From: an uncultured Muriicola sp.
GTDB lineage: Bacteria; Bacteroidota; Bacteroidia; Flavobacteriales; Flavobacteriaceae
Reading direction: 5' to 3'
DNA: 34,559 nucleotides
Assembly (NCBI GenBank): GCA_945786965.1
Contig: CALZFZ010000102.1
Location: forward strand, 1-34,559
Shown here piece by piece: positions 16,419 to 24,942 of this stretch. How positions within the stretch are numbered: the first letter of the stretch is position 1; every line of letters starts with the position of its first letter. Made by a program: the position numbers and the translations under genes. The notes under the pieces were generated by a model. The model was not told the DNA's origin. It worked only from the letters and a program-made list of their open reading frames with translations, and ran no database searches.

Positions 16419-17522
16419 TTATTGATACTGTAAACTGGGTTTTTTACCCAATTCCCTTAAATGTTTGAAGTGCGAAATTATGGCTTTTCTGGTAGTTTTA
16501 TATTCATTGTAGGGCAAATTAAACTCCCTGGCCGTTTCTTTAACAATTTTTGAAATTTTTGTGTAATGTATATGGCTAATATTTGGAAAAATGTGGTGTT
16601 CTACCTGGTGATTCAATCCACCGGTAAACCAATTGACGATACGATTCTTTGTCCCGAAATTGACTGTTGTGAATAACTGGTGTATTGCCCAGGTGTTTTT
16701 CATGGTCCCGTCTTTTTCTGGTATAAAGGTTTCTGCCTCATCCACGACATGGGCCAGCTGAAATACCACACTCAAGATAACCCCTGCCACATAATGCATT
16801 ATAAAGAAGCCCAATAAAATTTTCCACCAGGCGATATCCAGAATAAGCATTGGCAATACGATCCATATAGTTACATAGATTGCTTTTGTGGCAACCAAAA
16901 CACTCCAATTCAGAAAAGGATTGGGGAATTTACCGTAGGATAACTTCCGCTTGGTATACCGGGACATTTGCATAAAATCTGTCGTTATAGCCCAGTTGAA
17001 TGTTAGCAGGCCATAAAGGAACACCGAGTAATAATGCTGAAATTTATGAAACCTATGCCATTTGGCATGTTCGGAAAAACGTAGAATTCGCCCTGCTTCC
17101 AAATCTTCATCATGTTCATGGATGTTGGTATAGGTATGGTGCAGTACATTGTGTTGAACCTGCCAGTTGTATACATTTCCGGCTAAAATATAGATACTGC
17201 TACCCATCATTTTATTTACCCATTTTTTAGTAGAGTACGATCCATGGTTACCATCGTGCATTACGTTCATGCCCACTCCGGCCATGCCCACACCCATGGT
17301 AATCGTTAGTAATAAATTAGCCCAATTGGGTAAATTAAGGGTTAATATCAGAAAATAGGGTGCCAAAAACAAGGCGAACATTACGGCTGTTTTCAAATGC
17401 AAACGCCAGTTTCCTGTTTTTTTTAAGCCATTGTCCTTGAAGTATTCGTTAACTCTCTTATTTAAGGTTCTAAAAAATTGTGCAGAGTCTTTTCGGGAAA
17501 ATTTTACTGTATTGGTATCCAT
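16419..17522 (-). CDS. Membrane fatty acid (acyl-CoA type) desaturase, front-end-like
   Basis: This is a di-iron membrane desaturase that puts a double bond into an acyl chain. Three His boxes are present: HDGNH (89-93), HNVLHH (124-129) and HQVEHH (305-310). The Gln in the third box is typical of front-end desaturases (delta-5/delta-6, linoleoyl-CoA type), but there is no fused cytochrome b5 domain, so an external electron donor is needed. Hydrophobic segments around 46-85 and 205-260 place it in the inner membrane. The frame is open to 17585; the ATG at 17522 gives 367 residues starting MDTNTVKFSRKD and leaves a promoter-like TATCTTTA (17542-17549) upstream. Position and substrate of desaturation are unknown. 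Confidence 0.92.
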   Translation of the reverse strand: MDTNTVKFSRKDSAQFFRTLNKRVNEYFKDNGLKKTGNWRLHLKTAVMFALFLAPYFLILTLNLPNWANLLLTITMGVGMAGVGMNVMHDGNHGSYSTKKWVNKMMGSSIYILAGNVYNWQVQHNVLHHTYTNIHEHDEDLEAGRILRFSEHAKWHRFHKFQHYYSVFLYGLLTFNWAITTDFMQMSRYTKRKLSYGKFPNPFLNWSVLVATKAIYVTIWIVLPMLILDIAWWKILLGFFIMHYVAGVILSVVFQLAHVVDEAETFIPEKDGTMKNTWAIHQLFTTVNFGTKNRIVNWFTGGLNHQVEHHIFPNISHIHYTKISKIVKETAREFNLPYNEYKTTRKAIISHFKHLRELGKKPSLQYQ

Positions 17523-17643
17523 AAATTTGTAATCAAAGGTGTAAAGATAACGTATTATCTTGCTTAATAATGCCTTGAGCATCATAAAATAAGTACAAAT
17601 AATGATTGTGAATATGGTATTTTAGCAGAAATTAAAGGCATCA

Positions 17644-18279
17644 ATGAAGCTAGAGATCATCTATAAGTACTTCCCGGACCTCAGTGAACATCAGAAAGAA
17701 CAATTAGAACAATTGGAAGTGCTGTATCAGGATTGGAACCAAAAGATAAACGTGGTCTCAAGGAAGGATATCGATGAACTCTATCTCCGGCATGTTTTGC
17801 ATTCCTTAGGGATCGCTAAGGTGGTGCAGTTTAAACCCGGTTCAGCCGTTTTAGATGTGGGAACAGGAGGTGGATTTCCCGGTATTCCTCTGGCTATTCT
17901 TTTTCCTGACTCCAATTTTACGCTGGTAGACGCCATTGGAAAAAAAATAAAGGTGGTACAGGAGGTGATCGATGGCCTGGGATTAAAAAATGTAAGGGCC
18001 TTACATACCCGTGTAGAGCAAATAGATCAACAATTTGATTTTATAGTAAGTAGGGCTGTGGCCGCTATGCCTACTTTTGTACATTGGGTAAAGGGAAAGG
18101 TTAAAAAGAAATCGGCTCATTCCATAAAGAATGGCATACTCTATTTAAAAGGCGGGGATCTGACCGAGGAATTAAAGGACTACAAAACAGTGAAGATCTA
18201 TGAACTTTCTGACTTCTTTAAAGAAGATTTTTTCGAAACGAAGAAGGTTGTTTATTTACCTGTGAAATTTCATGGCTAA
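17644..18279 (+). CDS. rsmG: 16S rRNA (guanine-527-N7)-methyltransferase RsmG
   Basis: RsmG (formerly GidB) uses SAM to make m7G527 in 16S rRNA of the 30S subunit; loss in other bacteria gives low-level streptomycin resistance. The 211 residues show the family signature INVVSRKDIDELYLRHVLHS (35-54), the SAM-binding VLDVGTGGGFPGIPLAI (69-85), and the acidic VDAIGKK after the second strand. The VSRAVAAMP segment (about 135-143) is also conserved. It is divergent from the desaturase; a near-match to the -7 box (TATTTTAG) lies about 30 bases upstream. It is followed by the longest gene-free stretch of the window. Confidence 0.96.
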   Translation: MKLEIIYKYFPDLSEHQKEQLEQLEVLYQDWNQKINVVSRKDIDELYLRHVLHSLGIAKVVQFKPGSAVLDVGTGGGFPGIPLAILFPDSNFTLVDAIGKKIKVVQEVIDGLGLKNVRALHTRVEQIDQQFDFIVSRAVAAMPTFVHWVKGKVKKKSAHSIKNGILYLKGGDLTEELKDYKTVKIYELSDFFKEDFFETKKVVYLPVKFHG

Positions 18280-18666
18280 TTTAGAAGGTGAACATATTTA
18301 AATATGCAAACCTGCAATTTTGAGCATAGGTCCTTACATACTGCTGCATCTTTTTAAACGAAAACGTATTCCCTTTTTTATTTGAGGATATCATATCATT
18401 TTCTTTCATAAGGGCTTTTTTTATTTAAAAGTTCAATACAAATTTACTAAAAATTTACATTTACTTAACGTTAAATTTACATAAAAAGTATACTAGCAAA
18501 ATTTTAACTGTATAACATGTTGACATACAATATGTTATAAGTTTAAATAGATCATGCCTTTTAAAAGCAGAATTAGGTCCTATTTGGAAATATCGTTGCG
18601 CTTGTAAAAATCAAAAAACCCCTTCGAAAGGGGTTTTTTAAACTCAATTTCTATTAAAAGTGAACT
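18280..18666. other. 387-base gene-free region between convergent rsmG and pruA
   Basis: No open frame worth calling. It is very AT-rich. It contains four copies of ATTTAC within 40 bases (18442-18480), an inverted repeat TATAACAT/ATGTTATA (18511-18518 and 18532-18539, 13-base loop), a T-rich stretch after GGGC at about 18413-18422 that may end rsmG transcripts, and the strong hairpin terminator at 18613-18639. It could hold a small RNA or simply two long 3' regions. Confidence 0.5.
18613..18639 (-). terminator. Intrinsic terminator of pruA, bidirectional
   Basis: A perfect 12-bp stem (AAAAAACCCCTT at 18613-18624 with 18628-18639) has a 3-base loop. Six T follow on either strand, so it works for pruA (minus) and for anything arriving on the plus strand. 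It lies 28 bases after the pruA stop. Confidence 0.9.
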
Positions 18667-20298
18667 TTATTTACCTAAAAAGGGATATCTGTAATCTTCA
18701 GGACTTACAAAGGTTTCCTTAATTAATCTTGGTGATACCCAACGCATGAGATTTTGGGCGGAACCGGCTTTATCATTAGTACCTGAGGCTCTGGCACCTC
18801 CAAAAGGCTGTTGCCCAACAACGGCGCCTGTAGGTTTATCATTAATGTAGAAATTGCCAGCGCAATTCTGCAAAGTCCTGGTAGCCTCATCTATTGCATA
18901 CCGATCGGTAGCCAGCACAGCTCCCGTTAAAGCATACGGGGAAGTAGTGTCAACCAAAGTCAGAACCTTGGCCCATGATGCGTCCTCGTACACATAAATA
19001 GTAACGACGGGCCCAAATAGTTCAGTTTCCATAGTCACATAATGTGGATCGGTCGTAAGGATAACGGTTGGTTCTATAAAATATCCTTTGGATTTATCAT
19101 AATTTCCACCCGCAATAATTTTTGCTTCTTTATCTTTTTTAGCTCCTTCAATATATCTTGCCAGCTTATCAAAGGCTCCTTCATGGATCACTGCAGTAAT
19201 AAAATTACTCATGTCTTCTGGTGACCCGGGTGAATTAAAAGAAGCTATATCTTCTTTTACATATTCCAATATTTCATTAGCGGTAGATCTGGGTATATAT
19301 ACCCTGGAAGCCGCACTGCATTTTTGTCCTTGAAATTCAAACGCTCCGCGAACTATCGCTGTGGCCACCTGTTTTGGTTTCGCAGTTGGGTGTGCTACAA
19401 TAAAATCTTTGCCCCCTGTTTCTCCAACAATTCGGGGATACGTTTTGTATGTGTGAATATTTGCCCCTATCTGGGTCCACAAACTTTTAAATACATCTGT
19501 GGAACCGGTAAAATGAATCCCTGAGAAATCGGCATGGCCAAGAATAGTCTTAGTGATCATTACAGGATCTCCATAAACCACGTTTATGACCCCATCTGGC
19601 AGCCCTGCCTCTTTAAAGATATCGACCAGAATCTTAGCCGAAAAGATCTGACTGTCGCTGGGTTTCCAAACAACAACATTACCCATCATGGCAGCACTGG
19701 CAGGAAGATTTCCGGCGATCGCTGTAAAATTAAATGGTGTTACTGCGTACACAAAACCTTCCAATGGGCGGTATTCAACACGGTTCCAAATACCTTCAGA
19801 AGAATCGGGTTGTTCCTGGTAGATCTGAGCCATGTACTCAACATTAAAACGCAGGAAATCGATGAATTCGCAAGCTGCGTCTATTTCTGCCTGGTGAATG
19901 GTCTTGGACTGGGCAATCATAGTCGCAGCATTGATTTTAGCCCGGTAAGGTCCGGCAACTAATTCAGCTGCTTTTAGGAAAATAGCGGCCCGTTGTTCCC
20001 AGGAAAGATTTGCCCAATCGTTCCTGGCAGTCAACGCATTTTCAATAGCCTTGACTACGTGTTTTTTTTCTGCCAAGTGGTAGTGACCAACAATATGCTT
20101 ATGATCGTGAGGAGGTGAAAGGGGTTTGGTGTTTCCTGTTCTTATTTCGTCCTTACCAATATATAATGGGATATCTACTTTTGCTTTGTAAAAAGATTTG
20201 TATTGAATAAGAACCTCCGTTCTTTCCGGTGATCCGGGAGCATAACTTTTAATTGGTTCGTTGACCGCAACTGGCACTTGAAAGAATCCTTTACCCAT
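18667..20298 (-). CDS. pruA: L-glutamate gamma-semialdehyde dehydrogenase (1-pyrroline-5-carboxylate dehydrogenase)
   Basis: This NAD+-dependent aldehyde dehydrogenase oxidises glutamate semialdehyde to glutamate, the second step of proline breakdown. The 543-residue length and the MGKGFFQVP start match the single-function PruA of Bacteroidota and animals, not the fused bacterial PutA. The NAD-binding segment TPFNFTAIAGNLP, the general base E293 in GETGGKDF and the nucleophile C327 in FQGQKCSAASR are all present, as is the late GPVVTIYVYED segment. No proline dehydrogenase gene is in the window. It has its own promoter box at 20325-20332 and a strong terminator. Confidence 0.97.
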   Translation of the reverse strand: MGKGFFQVPVAVNEPIKSYAPGSPERTEVLIQYKSFYKAKVDIPLYIGKDEIRTGNTKPLSPPHDHKHIVGHYHLAEKKHVVKAIENALTARNDWANLSWEQRAAIFLKAAELVAGPYRAKINAATMIAQSKTIHQAEIDAACEFIDFLRFNVEYMAQIYQEQPDSSEGIWNRVEYRPLEGFVYAVTPFNFTAIAGNLPASAAMMGNVVVWKPSDSQIFSAKILVDIFKEAGLPDGVINVVYGDPVMITKTILGHADFSGIHFTGSTDVFKSLWTQIGANIHTYKTYPRIVGETGGKDFIVAHPTAKPKQVATAIVRGAFEFQGQKCSAASRVYIPRSTANEILEYVKEDIASFNSPGSPEDMSNFITAVIHEGAFDKLARYIEGAKKDKEAKIIAGGNYDKSKGYFIEPTVILTTDPHYVTMETELFGPVVTIYVYEDASWAKVLTLVDTTSPYALTGAVLATDRYAIDEATRTLQNCAGNFYINDKPTGAVVGQQPFGGARASGTNDKAGSAQNLMRWVSPRLIKETFVSPEDYRYPFLGK

Positions 20299-20324
20299 GA
20301 TGGTGAATTTAAATTATAATCAGG

Positions 20325-20332
20325 CAAAGGTA
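20325..20332 (-). promoter_or_regulatory. Promoter -7 box for pruA
   Basis: The minus strand reads TACCTTTG followed by CCTGAT. A TTTT lies about 19 bases upstream at the -33 position. The 14 bases 20319-20332 are identical to those before the plug gene at 22163-22176. Confidence 0.7.
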
Positions 20333-20376
20333 CTAAAAGCAAGAGGTTTCTAAAATTTAAGAGAGGTAAAAAAATC

Positions 20377-20763
20377 CTAATTTAATGCGAATGGAGCACT
20401 GAACTTAAAAGAGGGAACATAGACCCTGAATTTTTCTGTAGTAGTAAAATTCACCATATTATAAAAGCCTTTCATAGAGCCTAATGGTGAGCCAAGAAGG
20501 CAACCGGAACTATAGGTGTGAGACTGCCCTGGTTTTATAACCGGTTTTTTTCCAATGACCCCTTCTCCATCCAGGATCTCCATTTCATTCAGGGCATCAA
20601 AGATCTGCCAGTGACGGGAAGTGAGTTGTACCGTATCTCTGGTTTGATTCTCAATAGTGATCGTATAGCCAAAAGCAAAATGTGTTTTGTAATTCTTAAA
20701 GAACGTTCCTTCAAAACTCGTAGCCACAGAAATCTTGATGCCTTTTGTAACTTGTGTAATCAT
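20377..20763 (-). CDS. apaG: ApaG domain protein
   Basis: The 128 residues form one ApaG domain, a small immunoglobulin-like beta fold. Family marks: HFAFGYTITIENQTRDTVQL (28-47), the glycine-rich GEGVIGKKPVIKPGQ and the run SSGCLLGSPLGSMKGFY. ApaG is linked to cobalt resistance in Salmonella, but its molecular role is not settled. It lies between the plug gene (141 bases upstream) and pruA (78 bases downstream), all on the minus strand. Upstream, TATTGTTTG (minus strand, about 20799-20807) resembles a -7 box with one extra base, so an independent promoter is uncertain. Confidence 0.93.
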   Translation of the reverse strand: MITQVTKGIKISVATSFEGTFFKNYKTHFAFGYTITIENQTRDTVQLTSRHWQIFDALNEMEILDGEGVIGKKPVIKPGQSHTYSSGCLLGSPLGSMKGFYNMVNFTTTEKFRVYVPSFKFSAPFALN

Positions 20764-20904
20764 ATGGTGATGTTGAATCGTAAATTAATAGTGACAAACA
20801 ATAAAATCCTAATTGTGAGCAAGATAATTATTCTTGATGAAAAGTAACTACTTAACTAAAGATAATCGGTGTAGCGATAATTTTTTCTGCTGTACGCTTT
20901 ACGA

Positions 20905-22149
20905 TTAGTTGCTTATGGTCCTTGAATTGGCGGTTCCCAGGCCTATAATGCTATCGTAGAGATCCCCAAAATTCCGGTAATATACCAGGATCAAATAATT
21001 GTTTTCTGTAAAATGAAAATTGCCTCCAATTGCATTTGGTTCTGTAGTACCATCACTTCTTTTTAGCAGGTAATTGTAATTATAAAAACCTTGTTTTAGA
21101 AGCAATGTGGCTTCCAAATCCCCAGTTTTATCATTGTAAACCATTTTGTTTCCCTCGTTCAGTGCGTAATTATTATATTTTCCATAGACATACACATCAT
21201 CCAACCCGATTCGCTCCGTGTAGGGTAATGTAAAATGGACGGCCGTATATTCTGCCTCACGGGAGCCATTTTCACCTTGAAGGGTTCTGATAACAAAATC
21301 GCCATTAATATCCGGGAAGTAAGTGTATGGCCTGTCCCACCTGTACATATCAGGAAAAAGATAATGATGATAAATGTCCATAAACTCAATTCGGGAGATG
21401 GCCGCTGTTGGGGCACGCAGATCACTGGTATCAAAATTCAGAAACTCATTACCCCCATAAAAACTGGTTTCCTGGTCGTATTTGTAAACCAATTCATCAC
21501 CCAGTGTGTACTGAGGAACAATATTGGCGATGGCAGAGGTCCATTGATAATTCTGAATGAGAATGACTTTCACTTCCTTCTTAGGGTTTACCCATCTAAA
21601 ACCTGCAGCGTGAATGGAGAATTGTACGGATTGTTTCTCATCCAGAAAATTGAAATCGCGTGAGCGTTTTACTACAGCTCCCACTTTTACTTTATCCTGA
21701 TAAACGATAAATCGGCGTGAGAACTGAAGTTCATAGGAACTGTTGTAAATCTCAAGCACATAATTACCGCTAACCCTAAGACGCACATTTGTATTCGGGA
21801 TTGTTAATTGGTAATTGGAATAAGGCTGCAGGGTAGAGTAGCTATTTTCGTAATTAATGATACGTTGGTTATCAATGCCAATTAAATATTGCGATTTCAA
21901 TAGATCGGAAGGGGTCCAGTCATAATCACAGTGAACGATCCTGTAATAGTAGTCCTGTTCAACCGCAAGAATGTCGTCGAATTCCAGATAAATAGGATCG
22001 CCTAATTGTACTATTGGAAATTGGTCTTCGGTGGGTCCTTTGAAGATGACAGTTTTAATATTCTCCGGCGGATTTACCTCTTCCTGTATCTGCGCAAGTG
22101 ACTGGATAGCAAAGAACAACAAAAAATATTGTTTAAGATTTAGGCGCAT
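20905..22149 (-). CDS. Type IX secretion system plug protein (DUF5103 family)
   Basis: The 414-residue protein matches my memory of the DUF5103 family, whose Flavobacterium johnsoniae member closes the periplasmic side of the SprA translocon as the plug. It has a signal peptide (hydrophobic 8-17, cleavage near SLA-Q at 18-20) and a beta-rich body. Family-typical segments are PVVQL/IVQLGDPIYLEFDDI near 45-62, YYYRIVHCDYDWTPSDLLKSQYL at about 67-89, and the later DVYVYGKYNNYALNEGNKM. The protein would sit in the periplasm at the outer membrane. With porT it is the second type IX secretion gene here. It has a clear promoter box and is divergent from nqrA. Confidence 0.87.
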   Translation of the reverse strand: MRLNLKQYFLLFFAIQSLAQIQEEVNPPENIKTVIFKGPTEDQFPIVQLGDPIYLEFDDILAVEQDYYYRIVHCDYDWTPSDLLKSQYLIGIDNQRIINYENSYSTLQPYSNYQLTIPNTNVRLRVSGNYVLEIYNSSYELQFSRRFIVYQDKVKVGAVVKRSRDFNFLDEKQSVQFSIHAAGFRWVNPKKEVKVILIQNYQWTSAIANIVPQYTLGDELVYKYDQETSFYGGNEFLNFDTSDLRAPTAAISRIEFMDIYHHYLFPDMYRWDRPYTYFPDINGDFVIRTLQGENGSREAEYTAVHFTLPYTERIGLDDVYVYGKYNNYALNEGNKMVYNDKTGDLEATLLLKQGFYNYNYLLKRSDGTTEPNAIGGNFHFTENNYLILVYYRNFGDLYDSIIGLGTANSRTISN

Positions 22150-22168
22150 TATTCGAATATTTATCAGG

Positions 22169-22176
22169 CAAAGGTA
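22169..22176 (-). promoter_or_regulatory. Promoter -7 box for the T9SS plug gene
   Basis: The minus strand reads TACCTTTG followed by CCTGAT, 20 bases before the ATG at 22149. TTTT lies about 18 bases upstream. The 14-base block is identical to that of the pruA promoter. Confidence 0.7.
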
Positions 22177-22259
22177 AACAAAAAGTATGCCCTTAAAATT
22201 CGGTTCGACATAATGCCCAAATTTATAGTCAATTATTATGAAAACTTTCTTTTAAGTGG

Positions 22260-22267
22260 TATTTTTG
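22260..22267 (+). promoter_or_regulatory. Promoter -7 box for the nqr operon
   Basis: The plus strand reads TATTTTTG followed by GGCC, an exact TAnnTTTG match, 38 bases before the nqrA ATG at 22305. No clear -33 TTTG is present. Confidence 0.6.
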
Positions 22268-22304
22268 GGCCTAATTTTTATAACCAAAAAAAGGTCTACA
22301 CTTC

Positions 22305-23657
22305 ATGTCCAAAGACATTCGAATTAAAAAGGGATTAGACATTAACCTCGTAGGAGTCGCAGAACCTACTACTTCCAAAGCTGCTTTAAGCAACGTTTAC
22401 GCTTTAAATCTTAGAGATTTTCACGGACTTACGCCAAAAATGCTTTTAAAGGAAGGTGCAGAGGTTAAAGCTGGAGAAGGAATATTCTACAATAAGAATA
22501 ATGAGAAAATGTTATTTGTTTCCCCTGTAAGTGGAGAAATCATTGAGGTTGTCAGGGGAGCGCGCAGGAGAATCCTAACCATTAAAATACTCGCCGACAA
22601 AACTCAGGAACAGGTTTCACATAAACCGCTCGACCTGAATAAGACCTCTCCAGACGAGATTAAAAATTTCTTGCTTAAAACAGGATGTTGGCCTTTTATA
22701 AAGCAACGGCCGTATGATATAATTGCTGATCCTGATACCACTCCCAAGGCTATTTTTATCTCAGGGTACAATACGGCTCCCCTGGCGGCAGACGTGGATT
22801 ATGTGTTGCAAGGGAAAGAGAAAGAGATACAAGCGGCATTGGACGCTCTTGGTGCGTTAACCCCGGGAAAGGTACATGTTTCGATAGGCAAAAACGGTAA
22901 TTCCCCACTTTCATCTATGCAGGGGATTGAACTGCATAAAGTTTCCGGACCCCACCCTGCAGGACTTGTTGGAACACAGATCAATAAAATAGACCCTATA
23001 AACAAAGGAGAACTTGTATGGACCATTGCTCCTCAGGATCTAATAATAATCGGTGAGACCTTACAAACGGGGAAGTTTAATGCTGAGCGACTTGTGGCAT
23101 TGGCAGGTTCGTATATCAAAAAACCACACTACTACAAAACAAAAATAGGAGCCGAAATCTCAACATTCTTATATGCCAGCGGGGTCAATGAGGGTAGGTT
23201 TAGGTTAATAAATGGAGATGTGTTAACAGGGTCCAAAGTTCGCCCGGATGGATTTTTAGGATTTTACAATTCTACGGTAACTGCCATACCGGAAGGGGAC
23301 GACTACGAACTTTTTGGATGGAACAAACCTGTTTTTGATAAGGTATCTACAACCCGTGCCCTTACATTTTCCTGGTTACGGCCCAAAAAGAAATACGATC
23401 TTAATACCAATACTAATGGAGAACACAGGGCTTTTGTAGTCACCGGACAATACGAAGAAGTATTCCCGCTAGACATATATCCATTACAGCTATTAAAAGC
23501 ATGTATGGTTCAGGACTTGGATGAGATGGAACAGTTAGGTCTGTATGAAGTGATCCCTGAAGATTTTTCACTAACCGAATTTATTTGCATTTCCAAACAA
23601 CCTCACCAACAAATTATCAGAGAAGGATTGGATCTGCTACATAAAGAAATAGGATAA
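22305..23657 (+). CDS. nqrA: Na+-translocating NADH:quinone reductase subunit A
   Basis: NqrA is the cytoplasmic, membrane-associated subunit of the six-subunit Na+ pump that oxidises NADH, reduces quinone and exports Na+. The 450 residues have the usual start IRIKKGLDINLVGVAEP and no membrane segments. KEGAEVKAGEGIFYNK (about 44-59) resembles a biotinyl/lipoyl-like fold, and the middle part is related to RnfC but lacks its ferredoxin clusters. It is the first gene of a tightly spaced operon, 2 bases before nqrB. Confidence 0.97.
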   Translation: MSKDIRIKKGLDINLVGVAEPTTSKAALSNVYALNLRDFHGLTPKMLLKEGAEVKAGEGIFYNKNNEKMLFVSPVSGEIIEVVRGARRRILTIKILADKTQEQVSHKPLDLNKTSPDEIKNFLLKTGCWPFIKQRPYDIIADPDTTPKAIFISGYNTAPLAADVDYVLQGKEKEIQAALDALGALTPGKVHVSIGKNGNSPLSSMQGIELHKVSGPHPAGLVGTQINKIDPINKGELVWTIAPQDLIIIGETLQTGKFNAERLVALAGSYIKKPHYYKTKIGAEISTFLYASGVNEGRFRLINGDVLTGSKVRPDGFLGFYNSTVTAIPEGDDYELFGWNKPVFDKVSTTRALTFSWLRPKKKYDLNTNTNGEHRAFVVTGQYEEVFPLDIYPLQLLKACMVQDLDEMEQLGLYEVIPEDFSLTEFICISKQPHQQIIREGLDLLHKEIG

Positions 23658-23659
23658 AG

Positions 23660-24934
23660 ATGAGCAACAAAAGATTAACGTTTAAGAAAAGACTCCATAT
23701 TCTAAAGCATCGTTACAGGGATAAAAAATTAGCTCCTGCTTTTAATGCTTTTCATACCTTTTTATTCACTCCGGATGAGACAACGCATTCGGGTAGTCAT
23801 ATCCGTGGTGCTGATGATCTAAAGAGAACCATGAACACAGTGATCATGGCGTTGATCCCTGTCTTATTGTTTTCTATGTTCAATGCCGGTTTCCAGTATT
23901 ACTCAGCCGTGAATGGCAGGCCTGAAGATTTTTCAGTTTTGGAACATTTTCTTACCTGGGATAATTTTTGGATTGGGATTATAAAGGTTTTACCACTTGT
24001 TGTTGTGTCTTACGGTGTTGGATTACTGGTCGAATTTATTTTTGCAGTTATCAAAGGCCATGAAGTAGAAGAAGGTTACCTGGTAACCGGGATGTTGGTG
24101 CCATTGATCGTTCCTATTGATACTCCTTTATGGATGTTAGCCGTAGCAATTGTTTTTGGAGTTGTTATTGGTAAGGAAGTATTTGGCGGAACGGGGATGA
24201 ATATTTTAAACCCTGCCTTAACCATTCGGGCATTTTTATTTTTCGCATATCCCACCTGGATGACAGGCGACAAAGTTTGGGTACATGAGGCGGTAGAACT
24301 AGCCGGGACACCCGATGCCATTTCCGGAGAAACAATCTTAGGCTATTTGGCACAAAACAATGCCAGTGAATTTTCATACAGTGTATCCGATATGTTCTTT
24401 GGATTTATTCCCGGATCTGTTGGGGAAACCTCTGCATTCTTGATATTATTGGGAGGTCTCTTTCTGATATTCAGTAAAATAGCAAGCTGGCGGATCATGG
24501 TAAGCGCCGTTATAGGGTCTTTGGTTATGGGACTTATTTTTAATGGAGTAGCAGATGCAGGATGGATCAGCGAGACCAGTAATTTTTATGGTTTGATGAG
24601 TTTCGATTTCTGGAAACATTTAATAGTAGGAGGGCTGGCCTTTGGAATTGTGTACATGGCCACCGACCCGGTTACCGGATCCCAGACCAATAAGGGGAAA
24701 TGGATCTATGGATTCCTGATTGGATTTATTTCTGTTATGATCCGTGTTTTCAATCCGGCGTATCCTGAAGGTGTATTCCTGGCAATCTTACTTATGAATG
24801 TTTTTGCGCCTACTATAGATCATTACGTAGTGCGAGGAAATATTAGAAAACGTATGAAACGACTTAAAAATGCTGTGATCCTTCCTAAGGAAACGAAAGA
24901 ACAAAAAGAGCAGCTAAAAGTTGAAACAATTTAA
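23660..24934 (+). CDS. nqrB: Na+-translocating NADH:quinone reductase subunit B
   Basis: NqrB is the large membrane subunit that carries covalent FMN and riboflavin and forms the main Na+ path. The 424 residues include about ten hydrophobic segments. The stretch FIPGSVGETSAFLILLGG (249-266) is where the family's FMN-bearing Thr is expected, most likely T257; that residue choice is inference. EVFGGTGMNILNPALTIRAF (173-192) is also strongly conserved. ApbE, encoded about 4 kb downstream, would attach the FMN. The gene starts 2 bases after nqrA. Confidence 0.97.
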   Translation: MSNKRLTFKKRLHILKHRYRDKKLAPAFNAFHTFLFTPDETTHSGSHIRGADDLKRTMNTVIMALIPVLLFSMFNAGFQYYSAVNGRPEDFSVLEHFLTWDNFWIGIIKVLPLVVVSYGVGLLVEFIFAVIKGHEVEEGYLVTGMLVPLIVPIDTPLWMLAVAIVFGVVIGKEVFGGTGMNILNPALTIRAFLFFAYPTWMTGDKVWVHEAVELAGTPDAISGETILGYLAQNNASEFSYSVSDMFFGFIPGSVGETSAFLILLGGLFLIFSKIASWRIMVSAVIGSLVMGLIFNGVADAGWISETSNFYGLMSFDFWKHLIVGGLAFGIVYMATDPVTGSQTNKGKWIYGFLIGFISVMIRVFNPAYPEGVFLAILLMNVFAPTIDHYVVRGNIRKRMKRLKNAVILPKETKEQKEQLKVETI

Positions 24935-24942
24935 TTATACCA

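Noticed and set aside
18442-18480. ATTTAC repeats as a CRISPR array or iteron origin
   Set aside because: Units are only six bases with irregular spacing (11, 6 and 16 bases), no spacers of equal length, no cas or rep genes; AT-rich composition alone makes such repeats likely.
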